Origin: Asterias rubens
Taxonomy: Eukaryota; Echinodermata; Asteroidea; Forcipulatida; Asteriidae
Direction of reading: 5' to 3'
DNA length: 64,000 nt
Assembly: GCF_902459465.1 (NCBI RefSeq)
Contig: NC_047066.1
Location: 2,728,001-2,792,000, forward strand
The position numbers were made by a program, and so were the translations under genes. The number at the start of each line of letters is the position of its first letter. The stretch's first letter is position 1. The notes beneath the pieces are model-generated. The model saw only the letters and a program-made list of their open reading frames with translations. It did not search any database and was not told where the DNA came from. This document shows, one piece after another, positions 37,202-48,210 of this stretch.

Positions 37202-37577
37202 TTAAAGACACTGGACACTATTGGTAATTGTCAGAGACCAGTCTTCCCACTCTGTGTATCCCAATGTATGCATAAAATAACAAGCCTGTGAAAAATTGAG
37301 CTCAAGTGTTCGTCGGAGTTGCGAGATAATAATGAAAGAATAAAACACAATTGTCACACGAAGTTGTGTGCTTTTAGATGCTTGATTTCGATACCTCAAA
37401 TTCTAAATCTGAAGTCTCAAAATCAAATTCATTCAAAATTTCTTGTTTCTCGATAATTATGTTACTTCAGAGGGAGCCGTCTCTCACAATGTTTTATTCT
37501 ATCAACCCTCCCCATTAATCGTCACCAAGTAAGGTTTTATGCTAACAATTATTTTGAGTAATTGCCACTTCCTTTAA
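37202..37577. repeat. TTAA-type foldback MITE, family A (diverged)
   Basis: TTAAAGACACTGGACACTAT start and a shortened right end (GCCACTTCCTTTAA). Confidence 0.8.
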
Positions 37578-37951
37578 TAACTTTAACGGATCATCGTACC
37601 TTAGTGCTTACATTTGTAACTATCTCTTTCAATTTTGCTAGACTGCTTGTGGGGCACATGTGTTCATTATCTGGGAATGGTGAAGTTAATTTTTCATAAA
37701 CTGATTGCCCGGTATCAAAGTAGAGCTATTCAAAAAAAAAAATTGATCACCAGCTTCGTCTTTTTCCTGTCCTGATACTTCACTGATGCATAGTAATTGC
37801 CTCTATGCCCCTGGTCATTGCCTCAGTGCCCCTGAGTATCAAGCCTATTTTTAGTATGACATTACTCACCTCATGAAACCTACATGTAACTGCTTCTCAA
37901 GTCTGCATCAAGTCACACCTTATCTCATTTTGCACCCCATAACAGGGGATC

Positions 37952-38344
37952 TTTAAAGGCAGTGGACACTATTGGTAATTGTCAAAGACTAGCCTTCACA
38001 GTTGGTATATATCTCAACATATGCATAAAATAACAAACCTGTGACAATTTGAGCTCAATCAGTCATCGAACTTGCGAGATAATAATGAAAGAAAAAAACA
38101 CCCTTGTCACACACGAAGTTGTGTGCGTTTAGATGGTTGATTTCGAGACCTCAAGTTCTAAATCTGCAGGTCTCGAAATCAAATTCGTGGAAAATTACTT
38201 CTATCTCGAAAACTATGGCACTTCAGAGGGTGCCGTTTCTCACAATGTTTTATACCATCAACCTCTCCCCATTACTCGTTACCGAGTAAGGTTTTGTGCT
38301 AATAATTATTTTGAGTAATTACCAATAGTGTCCACTCCCTTTAA
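37952..38344. repeat. TTAA-type foldback MITE, family A
   Basis: TTAAAGGCAGTGGACACTAT start, GTGTCCACTCCCTTTAA end. It lies 375 bp from the copy at 37202-37577 in the same orientation. Confidence 0.9.
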
Positions 38345-38389
38345 ATGTAAATTCATGAAGTATAGCAAAAATTTATCTAATGCGCATCA

Positions 38390-38706
38390 TTAAAGGAACA
38401 CAACACCTTGGATCGGTCGAGTTGGTCTTTGAAAAGCATTTGTAACCGTTTGTTATAACAATGATCCACACACATTTGCCTTGAAATTGCGTGGTTTTCC
38501 TTTTACGTTGCGAACTAACATGGTCGGCCATTTATGGGAGTCAAAAATTTACGAGGTAAATGGAAAACCAGTGCAATTTCGAGTGATACTTGTGTGGATC
38601 ATTATGTTCTTCTGTTAAAATATTTTTCTAATGTATTCTATAACAAACGGTTACATACACTTTTCAAAGACCAACTCGACCGATCCAAGGCAACGTGTTC
38701 CTTTAA
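38390..38706. repeat. TTAA-type foldback MITE, family C
   Basis: TTAAAGGAACACAACACCTT start, AAGGCAACGTGTTCCTTTAA end. The halves are inverted copies (GATCGGTCGAGTTGG versus CCAACTCGACCGATC). Confidence 0.85.
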
Positions 38707-38819
38707 TGAACAGTAGTGGCGCTTTTAAAATGACTTATATGTGTACAATGCATATCAACATGCTCAGTCAATTGCCAAAACTGATAACACATTCTTGCAG
38801 TTGAGTTGCTACAACATAA

Positions 38820-39125
38820 GGCCTACAATTATATCCTTGAGAGGGCACAGCCATTTTCATTTTGCAAAGGGCACTTTAATTGGAAAATCTTATGGGAACT
38901 TTTGAAGGAGCACCAGGGCCAGGACAATGGGCAACAGTGGCCATGCCATTCGTGGCCTGCATGTTATTCCAGGCTTGGAGTTCCGTCTTTGATGAGAAGG
39001 CAATGCAGTATTTATTTTGAAAAGGGCACTTCCATTGAAAAATCTCAATCTCAATGGAAACTTTTGAAGGGGCACCAAAGCCTAGACCACGTGCAACAGA
39101 GGCCATTGGCTCTCTATATTTCCAG
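38820..39125. repeat. Two-unit internal repeat of an unclassified dispersed element
   Basis: AAAGGGCACTTTAATTGGAA and GGAACTTTTGAAGGAGCACC recur about 160 bp on as AAAAGGGCACTTCCATTGAA and GGAAACTTTTGAAGGGGCACC. An inverted relative lies at about 40330-40470. The 146-codon frame across it has no family resemblance. Confidence 0.6.
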
Positions 39126-39974
39126 GCACGATACACTATTAATGTGCATTGTTCGTGCCTGTGTGTTTGCTGCTTCTGTATTATTTTTTGAAACAATTAT
39201 TTACCTTTTAATACTTGCATCATGTACAGTAAACGTCTTAGGTTAGAGCGACACTGTTGGCTTTTCTCCATTTGTTTTCTGTTATCACTTTTTTAAATCT
39301 GTCTAGTTTAAAAAAACATAGTGTTATAAACCACACTGTGTAAAAAATCAAAAGACAAGTACAGTTCCTACCTTACATGTAAATTCTGCCTACATTGTCT
39401 CCCTTGTAAGGTAGTCTGTATTACCATGCAATCATCCATATTAACTTCATCAAAACTGCTCAAAATTGTAACAGTTTTAAAGCTATGCTTTAAAAAACAT
39501 ATGAACCGCTTTAATCTATATATTCTAATTTTCTTTGGTACTTTGGGGCATTTTTGTCCGCTATTTAAGTGCAGTAAATTATTATTATTAATATTATGTT
39601 CGCCTGTTAAGTTTTTATTTATTTTTTCTTCATAATGGTGAAGTGCTTGTTTAGCTTATTGACATGTGATAAGAAGGAGTTAACAAGCACATACATAAGG
39701 CTGTGCATCATACATTAACACTACGGGATGTCGGGATGAGATATTGTTTAGTGTGCAATCATTTAACAAAGTTACTTGTAAATATGTAACTTCAAGGTTT
39801 AACCAAAATTGTTTATTAAGTTGATTTTGATTGATAGTGTGCATCAATGTTCACAAAAAACCTTCTTACCCCCTGCAGGCTTGCCACACTTCGAAACAGT
39901 CACATTGTGAATCGGAACGGCGGAACAAATTTGACGAAGGTTGATGGAAGAAACGGAAAGGTTCATGTAACACA

Positions 39975-42900
39975 ATGTGCCTCACAGCTCTGTTTATTAA
40001 CCCTCACCCTGTGAGTGGGGAATATAAACTCATACTCGTGTTCAACAGAGATGAGTTTTACGCACGACCGACCAAAGAAGCCGAGTTCTGGCAAAGGAAC
40101 CCTAATATCATAAGTGGTAAGTGAGACTAGAATCCTTTCTCGCAAAAACTAACTCCATGTTGTAGGTCTAACGCAACGCAACAGCCAAGCTGTTGGACTC
40201 TGATTATGGTGGTATGCCTGATCCCATGAGTGATTTGCTAGGATCCTAGTCAGAATTTCTTGCTTACCTAAGCCCTGATTCTGTGCTTACGGTAAGCAGA
40301 GCCATTAAAACTGGGCCCTGGAAATACACAGAGTCCATGAAAAATGCAATCTTGCCCTTAGTCTTGGCCTTGGTGCCCTTCTAAAGTTTCTCCTAGACTT
40401 AAAGATTTTCCTGTGGAAGTGCCCTTTTTACAAACTGAAAAAGACTGTTCCCTCTCAAAGATGAATTCTAGACCTGACACTGAATTCTAAACCTGACGAA
40501 ACGTTGAGTTGAAACCAACGGTTCTTTTTAGAACCACCCCAACTCATTACATGGTGTTACCGCAAACCTTGCCATATGACACTATTGTTTTCTTCAACAG
40601 GTCAAGATATGTTTGTGGGTAAAGAAGGCGGAACTTGGCTTGGGGTTAGTCGAATGGGACGCTTTGCTATGCTGCTTAACATCTTACAGCCTGGCGGACT
40701 CAACCCAGATGCCAAAGGCAGAGGTAAGACCAGGGCCCAATTTCATAAAACCGCTTAAGCATAAAAAGTTGCTTAGCTCAACAAAAATATGCTTACCAGA
40801 AAAAGGTTACCATCTAAATTACCATTTTACCTACAGGTACAAAATGTATCATGCTTAGTCGTGCTGAGCAGACAAATTGTTAGCAATCTTTTCTGCTTTA
40901 AAAAGCAGCACCTTGAAGGCAGTGGACACTATTGGTAATTACTCAAAATAAATTATTAGCATAAAACCTTATTTTGTCACGAGTAATGAGGAGCTGTTGA
41001 TAGTATAAAACCTTGTTAGAAACGGCTCCCTCTGAAGTAACGTAGCTTTCGAGAAAGAAGTTATTTTCCACGAATTTGATTGCGAGACCTCAGAATTAGA
41101 TTTTGAGGTCTCGAAATCAAGCATCTCAACGCACACAACTTTGTGTGACAAGGGTGTTTTTTCTTTCATTATTATCTCGCAACTCCGACGACCAATTGAG
41201 CTCAAATTTTCACAGGTTTGTTATTTTAGACCGTGTGAGAAGACTGGTCTTTAACAATTAATAAAGGTGTAAAGTGCCTTTAAGAAAGAAATACATGTAT
41301 TGTTTTTGCCAAGCAAAACTAAGCAGGATACAATTACATTTTGTACATGTAAATTGGTGTTTTAATCGGTAACCTTATTTTGGTCAGCATAATTTTGTTG
41401 TGCTTAGCAACTTTGTATGCTTGAACAGCTCTATGAAATTGAAAAAGAATTTGCTTAAGAATTTTCTACTGAGTGGAAATGAGCAGAATACAGTTACAAT
41501 TTGTAATAAATAATAATAACGTGTGACAGAGCAGTTTGGCTGGTAACCTTATTCTGGTAAACACAATTTTCTTGTGCTTAGCAACTTTTTGTGCTGAAGC
41601 AGCTCTATAATATTGGCATATTAGATTGACTTAAATGTAGTAGAGGTGGGTTGGATCTTTCAGATTGCCTTAAAACAGGTTGCCGTTGCCATGTGAGCAT
41701 ACACGGTAGGGGGCACATTGAGCAATTTCAGTTTCTTTAATTTTTGTGTTGAGTTGAATATGGATGAAGATGCAAAAATGGAATAGTGTCAGTCAATTAA
41801 GCAATCCATTTCATACCAACTTAAATGTATGCTTATATTTAAAAGTAGTGCTGGTTATAGGCAAAGTTATAACGAAAGATAAAGCATAAGTCAATCGTGA
41901 AGGTGTTTAGGGTGATTAAATGTTGGGAGTACATGTACTTACATGTACTAGTCTTCGACCCTACCTGTAATGGCTTTGTTGGCTCGCTAGACTGAGTTGT
42001 TTAGTGCATCATACGCAAGTTCTGGTGGCTGAGTCATCAGGGTGTGGGTTCGAATCCTTGTCATGACACTTGTGTCCTTGAGCAAGCCTATTGACTAGAA
42101 TTGCTTCTCATCACCAAGGGGGTAAGTAGCTACCTGTGAAGGCAGAGATGGCTCTTGTGATTGATTAAGATTGGTGCTCTAGATACTTGGTAGTACAAGC
42201 TGTATATTCCCAAGAGAGCTGAGTTGGTTTAAGGAATTTATTTTATTAAAGTCACTTGCACTTGTAAGCCAATTTACTTTTAAATTCATGAAAACAAATT
42301 GTATTTCTTACTGGTTTTTTTTTGTGATTTTTAACAAATCTATTTTTTATAAAACTCTGTATTTTAAACGCGAATTTTGAAAGTTCTTAATTAACCAATA
42401 ACAATAAGGCCCAGTGTCCAGGGGTCGTTTTACACAAAGAGTTAGGACTAGATATCAAAAACGTATAGCTAGTCTTAAGTTAGGACGAGTAACTAGTCCT
42501 AAGTCGAGATAAGACTAGTCTTAACTCTTTGTGAAATCAACTCCAGGGATAATAGTGTCCAAAGAGAAATGATCATTCTTTGAAATGAACCGCTCCGGCC
42601 TGTCAATCAAACTGTGCGCGTTCACCCATTTGACCAATCACAGCAATGATTGTGGTCGGACAAACTCGGTCATGCGTGCGCATATATCTGGCACGCGCGG
42701 CAGAATCGTGCAGAAGGTCATTGGGAGTGCTCGTACACGTGTCTTGCCAACGTGTGCGGTGGGTGGAGCTTAGTGGAAAACAGGATTGGTCCATTGCGCA
42801 TAAGATTCGCGATTACAATTATTTGTTACTAATGTTATGTGTTTCTGTTCTCTACATAGGCTCTCTGGTTTCAGATTTCATTCAAGGTAGCATGGATGGC

Positions 42901-45900
42901 CAGACATATCTGAAAGATGTTGCCAAGGAAAGTGCTTTGTACAATGGTTTCAATCTTATAACAATGGAATTCAGGTAAGGCTTCCAGGCTATATTAATCG
43001 ACTTCACACTGGCACTGATCACTTCATTTCATATTTGTTTTCTGCTCTGCATTTTACACAAAAATATTAACGAGATGGCAGTCAATAGACGTATTATTTA
43101 TTTGGGCGGCTGATCATCCTTACCATAAGACGAGATGCTGAATCGGGGAAGGAAATGGCTACAAAGTGTTAAAGCCGCAGCCCTGTAAAGCCAGCCACAT
43201 CGACTCTCATAAGACCACAAAACAAGGCCAGACATAGAAAGTTTTAGATTTTTTAACAAAAGGGCATTTATGATCGGGAATAAAATAGTAGTGACTCGTT
43301 CTTAAACGTCCATTTAAAACCTTGCAGGGTCGTTGCCGTGGGCTAAAGGCCCGAGCCGAATCACACGGCAATTCGACCCTGCCGGCTTTAAACGGCCGTG
43401 TAAGAACTCGTCGCTACCCTATGTGTACATGTAGGTCAGCCCTTGCACTCGATAAAATGTTTCTTTTATTTTCCCAAGTACCAAATTAATATCATGCCTG
43501 AAATTATACAAAGTTGTATACTTATTGCTGTCTACTAATTTAAGCGGAGTGCTTTTGTTAAGTTTCAATCCAAAAGACTGTCAAGGTTTGAAAAAAAATC
43601 CATGTATAGTTTAAAGGCAGTGGACACTATTGGTAATTGTCAAAGACTAGCCTTCACAGTTGGTGTATTTCAACATATGCATAAAATAATACACCTGTGA
43701 AAACTTGAGCTCAATCGGTCATCGAACTTGCAAGATAATAGTGAAAGAAAAAACCACCCTTGTCACACGAAGTTGTGTGCGTTTAGATGGTTGATTTCGA
43801 GACCTCAAGTTCTAAACCTGAGGTCGTGAAATCAAATTCGTGGAAAATTACTTCTATCTCGAAAACTATGGCACTTCAGAGGGAGCCGTTTCTCACAACG
43901 TTTTATACCATCAACCTATCCCCATTACTCGTCACCAAGAAAGGTTTTATGCTAATAAACATTTTGAGTAATTACAAATAGTGTCCACTGCCTTTAAAGG
44001 AGAAATGTGCTACTGAAAACGATTGTTTTCACTTGGATTTGGTCAGCATGAGTTTCAAAAGAAAACCAAAATACAGATCCATGGATCCAATTTATAAAGA
44101 TGTTTTAAAAGCCGAAAAATAAAGCTTAGAGAAAATCTAATGAGTGGGGCACCAGTCGCAACAATGTAAGCTTTGTGGAATTTTGGCTGGTAACCTGTTT
44201 CTGCTAAGAAAGATTTTTCTGTGCTGAGTAAGTTTGTATGCTTACACGCTTAGTGTGAATTTGCTTATTGTTCTGTATGTATTTTGTCCTTTCTCTGTCT
44301 ACCAACAGTAACGTTTCTTTTTCTCACCTCAAAAATTTTCAGGAAAGATGGAGAAGTCAACACAAATTACTTCACAAACAGAGCTTCCGAACTACCAGAA
44401 CCAGTTAAAATTGAACCAGGTATAACATTATTTGTTTTTACCTTTACACCGATTTGTATTAAAGGAACCGGACACCTTTGGTAATTGTCAAAGACCAGTA
44501 TTAATAACAAATCTGTGAAAATTGGGACTCAATTGGTCATCGACATTAAAGGAAAATAATAAAAGGAAAGAACACCCTTGTTGCACAAATTTGTGTGCTT
44601 TCAGATGCCTAAAAAAGTTTCAGACCTGAAGTATTGTAATATTTTTAGTAAAAAACTTTGTTACTTCAGAGGGACCCTTTGCTCACAATGTTTTATACTA
44701 TCAACAGCTCTCCATTGGTCATTACTAAGTTTGAGTAATTTACCAATAGTGTACAGCAGTGCCTCTAAGCACTGTATTCTTAGTAATTTCTCGAGTTCTG
44801 TAAAAAGGCAAATTACTTGAGTGGGATTCAAACCCACACGTTGCATTGCGAGAGCAGATGTCTTACCATTAGACCACTGAGCTAGCCCAATGACTAGAGG
44901 CAGTTGGAATTCTATGTTTTACCAGCCGTATGTTGCTGCATGTTATACTTCTTAGTTGCCGAACTCTTTACAACTTTATAGCTACCAGACTTTCCGGTAC
45001 ATTTGCAAGTTATTTGGCCAACCAATTTTTGGAACCCAGACTCTACTACACAAGTTGTGAATCATTATAATAACTACACAAAGCTATTTGCCTAGCAAGA
45101 GGATTTGTAACCAAAAGTGCTTAATCCCAAGGCAATGTTTCCCCTTTAAAAGGCAGTGGACACTATTGGTAATTACTCAAAATAATTGTTAGCATAAAAC
45201 CTCACTTGGTAACGAGTAATGGGGAGAGGTTGATAGTATAAAACATTGTGAGAAACGGCTCCCTCTGAAGTAACGTAGTTTTTTGAGAAAGAAGTAATTT
45301 TCCACTTTTGAGACCTCAGAATTAGATTTTGAGGTCCCGAAATCAAGCATCTGAAAGCACACAACTTCGTGTGACAAGGGTGGTTTTTATTCCATTATTA
45401 TCTCAAAGACCAATTGAGTTGAAATTTTCACAGGTTTGTTATTTTATGCATACTGTTAGGATACACCAAGTGGTCTCCAGTGTCTTTAATGTTCACAGTC
45501 ACAAAGAGACACTAATAGTTTTAGGGGTTATCTGCTGTGTTGTGATCTTTACTTCAAATTGAGGGTAAAACATTAAAATGTGTCGATTTCGTTTTGCAGG
45601 TGTTCAAGTGTTTTCAAACCACCCAGTGACTGAGTCGTGGCCAAAGACGGACTATGTCCGATCAGAGTTTGAGAAAATAGTAAAGAGAGTACCCGGCCTT
45701 AACAAAGATAATCTCATCAAAGAACTTATCGCAATGATGTCTCTCGACAAACCGTACGTACAATGAAACTTTCTTTCTTTTGTATATTCAGTGTTTGCTT
45801 ACGGGTTGCAGTGTATGGAAATTGTGTGTTAAATACAAAATTGGTAGTTTAGCAGAAAATTCTGCTGAGCAAATTTCGTAGCCAAGCAAAGTTATAGTCA

Positions 45901-48210
45901 AATACCAGTCACAGAAATAGTAACTGTATGGTCTTCTGGCTGGTAAAATATTTTTGCCGAGCAACATTTTTGTGTGCTTAGCAAGAGATTGTGCTTACAG
46001 GCTTTATGAAATTGTACCCGGGTAGCTACTTGGTGTCTCACTGAAGTGTCAAGCGAGGACTTATTAGTGAACAAGTCAGAATAATGTCCATTAAAAAACC
46101 TTATACAAGTACATGTGTGTAGGTGTGGAATTAGGTGCTTGCTGGTATAGGTAGCGATCAAGTTAGATCGCTAGCTAGACCAGCATGCACCTCATTCAAC
46201 AGTTACCGCTTGTGCAATGGATATTTGCGAAAAAGGTCTATGGGAGTTCCTGGTGTAACTCTAGCGCCCTCTATAGTCAAGGTAGTGGTTCCCAACTGTG
46301 GCATGGCTGTAAAAGAAACCTTGGTAGTTTTCAACACAGAATGAAAATAAGATTCTTGTCTTCTTGTCGGACCATTCATTGTCTTCATGAATGTGTATGA
46401 GCTATTAAATTAGTAGAGTGCTTGTTTGTTTATTGGGGTGTTTGTTTGTTTGTTTTTGTTTTTCATTTCTTTTATCTATTTTATGCAATATTTACAGATT
46501 GATAACGGATGTGGATATTTCCAATGAAATGCTGGACGTCCAGAAGAGAAAAGTTCTCAAAGAGCTAGTCTTCATCAAGTCCAGCAATTATGGAACAAGG
46601 TTTGCCTGCTTTTTTTATTTCATTTTATTTCGACATGTATATTCTTATTGTTTTCGTTTCATTAATTTTGTTTTCAACAAATGGGGCTCAATTTAATATT
46701 GCTGGTATAATTTGTTTACATACTTAGTAAAGGTAGCATTATTGCTTTGTATTGAACAGGTTACCTTCCAAAAAATCTTGTCATTCAAAAGTTTAGGCTG
46801 GTACCTGCCTGTGGTGGTATTTTTTTTCTCGGTAGATTAATTTGCCAAAAATGCTAAGCAGTGTGAAGTACACTCACACCCAAGCAAAGACTCCTTTCTG
46901 GTAGAATTGAACACTTGTGTTAAACCTGTATTTGTCCGCGACTGTAAGTGTAGATTTTTCATTTAAAGACACTGGACACTATTGGTATTTGTCAAAGACC
47001 AGTCTTTGTGAAAAGTTGAACTCAATTGGTCGTCTAAGTTAAAAGAAAATGATGAAAGAAAAAACACCCTTGTTGGACGAATTTGTGTGCTTTCAATACA
47101 ATACAATACAATACAACACAACTTTATTGTCCATGCATGGGAAATTCCTTTGGCCTTATTGCTCACATAAAAATACAGTCACCAGTAAAAAGGTACAACA
47201 TTAAAAGATAAGAATGAAAGACTTCTGGCTAGAAGTCTTTTATTTTTTTAGTGAGAAATTACCTCTTTCTTAAAGCCAATGGACACTTTCGGTAAACAGT
47301 GGTGTCCAAGGCCCACACTTCGTGTATCACAACTTATATATAATAAACCTGTGAAAATTTACGCTCAATCGGTCGTCGGAGTCGGGAAAAAATAACGGGA
47401 AAACCCACCCTTGTTTCCCCACGTTGACATTTGTTTAAAATAAGTCTGTAATTCTCGCTATCAAGAATTGATATTGTTTTAATGTTTTCTCAAAAAGTAA
47501 AGCATTTCATGGAATTATATTTCAAGATAAGTCTTTCACAATTACCTTCTGTAAACCCTGTAAATTATTTATAAATCTGTGAACTTTTTTTCTTTTTTTT
47601 CTGTACCGAAAGTGTGTAATGGCTTTAACGTACATCGATTTAGGGTAAAATTAAAATAAATATTCTTTATCCCTGATGCAAATTTGACATCTATTATACA
47701 GAGTGATTTGATTCTGATAACAATGTTAAGGGAGTGGACACTATTGGGGATGGTAGTTGTCAAGGACTAACCTGTGAGCTTAATCGGTCATCGAACTTGC
47801 GAGACAATAATGAAAGAAAAAACACCCTTGTCGCACGAAGTTGTGTGCATTTATAGATGGTTAGTTCCAATTCTGAGTTCTCGAAATCAAATTCGTGGAA
47901 AATTACTTCTTTCTCGTAAACGTAGTCGCTTCTGAGGAAGCCGTTTCTCACAATATTTTATACTATCAACATCTCCCCATTACTCGTAATCAAGAATGGT
48001 TTTATGCTAATAATTATTTTGAGTAATTACCAATAGTGTCCTATGCCTTTAAACATTGGTTTATTCTTTTATCTTTCTCTTAGAACCACCACTGTAATCC
48101 TCATTGATGCAGAAGGAACTATCAGTTTTACAGAGAGAACATTGAAGGAGCCCATAGACTCCAAGAATCCTGAGTGGCAACAGAAAACCCACGCTGCTTC
48201 CATGCTGTAG
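39975..48210 (+). CDS. TANGO2: TANGO2 (transport and Golgi organization 2 homolog), 7 coding exons
   Basis: Exons 39975-40116, 40601-40723, 42860-42974, 44343-44419, 45600-45753, 46498-46599 and 48084-48210 join in phase at GT-AG sites to 840 nt, 279 aa; the human protein is about 276 aa. It is an NRDE-family protein: Cys2 after the start Met, NRDEF at residues 24-28, GKEGGTWLGVS, the LNILQPGG segment, ALYNGFNLI, and the C-terminal TRTTTVILIDAEGTISFTER block, all collinear with TANGO2. Family knowledge: cytosolic/mitochondrial, needed for lipid and heme homeostasis; loss in humans causes a metabolic encephalopathy with arrhythmia. The ATG exon starts at an acceptor at 39878/39879, giving about 96 nt of 5'UTR. 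The introns are filled with MITEs. The last 15 codons and the TAG are part of a minisatellite. Confidence 0.93.
40477..40575. repeat. Penelope-like-type terminal repeat remnant
   Basis: CTGACGAAACGTTGAGTTGA, then AACCAACGGTTC-TTTT-AGAACCACCCC, then ACATGGTGTTACCGCAAACC. It ends about 25 nt before TANGO2 exon 2. Confidence 0.5.
40731..41445. repeat. Palindromic TGCTTAGC-type element split by a MITE
   Basis: It starts GGGCCCAATTTCATAAAACC, has AAAAAGTTGCTTAGC blocks and ends GCAACTTTGTATGCTTGAACAGCTCTATGAAATT. It begins only about 8 nt after TANGO2 exon 2. Relatives lie near 13890-14050, 41450-41620, 44150-44260 and 45845-46015. Confidence 0.65.
40913..41283. repeat. Family A MITE nested in a TGCTTAGC-type element, TANGO2 intron 2
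   Basis: TTGAAGGCAGTGGACACTAT to GTGCCTTTAAG. The flanks (about 40731-40912 and 41284-41445) are two halves of another palindromic repeat with ends AATTTCATAAA and TCTATGAAATT, so this MITE landed inside an older one. Confidence 0.8.
42012..42200 (+). repeat. tRNA-derived SINE
   Basis: GTGGGTTCGAATCCTTGTCA (B-box-like) then GACACTTGTGTCCTTGAGCA, then a GGGGGTAAGTAGCTACCTG body. It lies in TANGO2 intron 2. The head is too degenerate to be a functional tRNA. Confidence 0.65.
42415..42545. repeat. Foldback element with ACTAGTC motifs
   Basis: CACAAAGAGTTAGGACTAG pairs with CTAGTCTTAACTCTTTGTG, with further GACTAGTTACTCGT-type pairs inside. Confidence 0.75.
43280..43415. repeat. Foldback element with ACTCGTTCTTAAACG ends
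   Basis: GACTCGTTCTTAAACGTCCA and TTAAAACCTTGCAGGGTCG pair with CGACCCTGCCGGCTTTAAAC and GGCCGTGTAAGAACTCGTC. Confidence 0.75.
43611..43997. repeat. TTAA-type foldback MITE, family A
   Basis: TTAAAGGCAGTGGACACTAT to GTGTCCACTGCCTTTAA, intact, in TANGO2 intron 3. Confidence 0.9.
44459..44769. repeat. Diverged family A-like MITE
   Basis: TTAAAGGAACCGGACACCTT start, GTGCCTCTAAG end, with internal deletions. It begins 40 bp after TANGO2 exon 4. Confidence 0.65.
44805..44915 (-). repeat. tRNA-like SINE head
   Basis: On the minus strand GGGCTAGCTCAGTGGTCTAA, ATGGTAAGACATCTGCTCTC and GTGGGTTTGAATCCCACTC are in tRNA order. It has no clear acceptor stem, so I read it as a SINE head, not a working tRNA. 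A weaker relative lies at about 24640-24710. Confidence 0.55.
45145..45489. repeat. TTAA-type foldback MITE, family A
   Basis: TTTAAAAGGCAGTGGACACT to CAGTGTCTTTAA. It lies in TANGO2 intron 4, about 110 bp before exon 5. Confidence 0.85.
46130..46245. repeat. Palindromic element with GCTGGT...ACCAGC hairpin
   Basis: The GATCGCTAGCTAGACCAGCA and GCATGCACCTCATTC blocks recur at 61215-61370, where the hairpin is more complete (TGCTGGTCTAGCTAGCG and CGCTAGCTAGACCAGCA) and the outer arms (CATAGACCTTTTCGCAAA, TTTGCGAAGGTCCATG) are preserved. Confidence 0.75.
46963..47120. repeat. Truncated family A MITE followed by an (AATAC)n tract
   Basis: TTAAAGACACTGGACACTAT start. The element breaks off at TGTGCTTTC where a (AATAC)n microsatellite (about 47096-47120) begins, with an ACAACTTTATTGTCCATGCA stretch after it. 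Confidence 0.7.
47269..47628. repeat. TTAA-type foldback MITE, family B
   Basis: Starts TTAAAGCCAATGGACACTTT and ends GTGTGTAATGGCTTTAA. It lies in TANGO2 intron 6. Confidence 0.8.
47726..48053. repeat. Family A MITE, TANGO2 intron 6
   Basis: TTAAGGGAGTGGACACTATT to GTGTCCTATGCCTTTAA. It ends about 30 bp before the last TANGO2 exon. Confidence 0.8.

Noticed and set aside
38806..39246. 146-codon plus-strand frame
   Set aside because: It overlaps a two-unit dispersed repeat with an inverted relative at 40330-40470.
44805..44887. Functional tRNA gene on the minus strand
   Set aside because: A and B boxes are recognisable, but no acceptor stem closes; fits a SINE head better.
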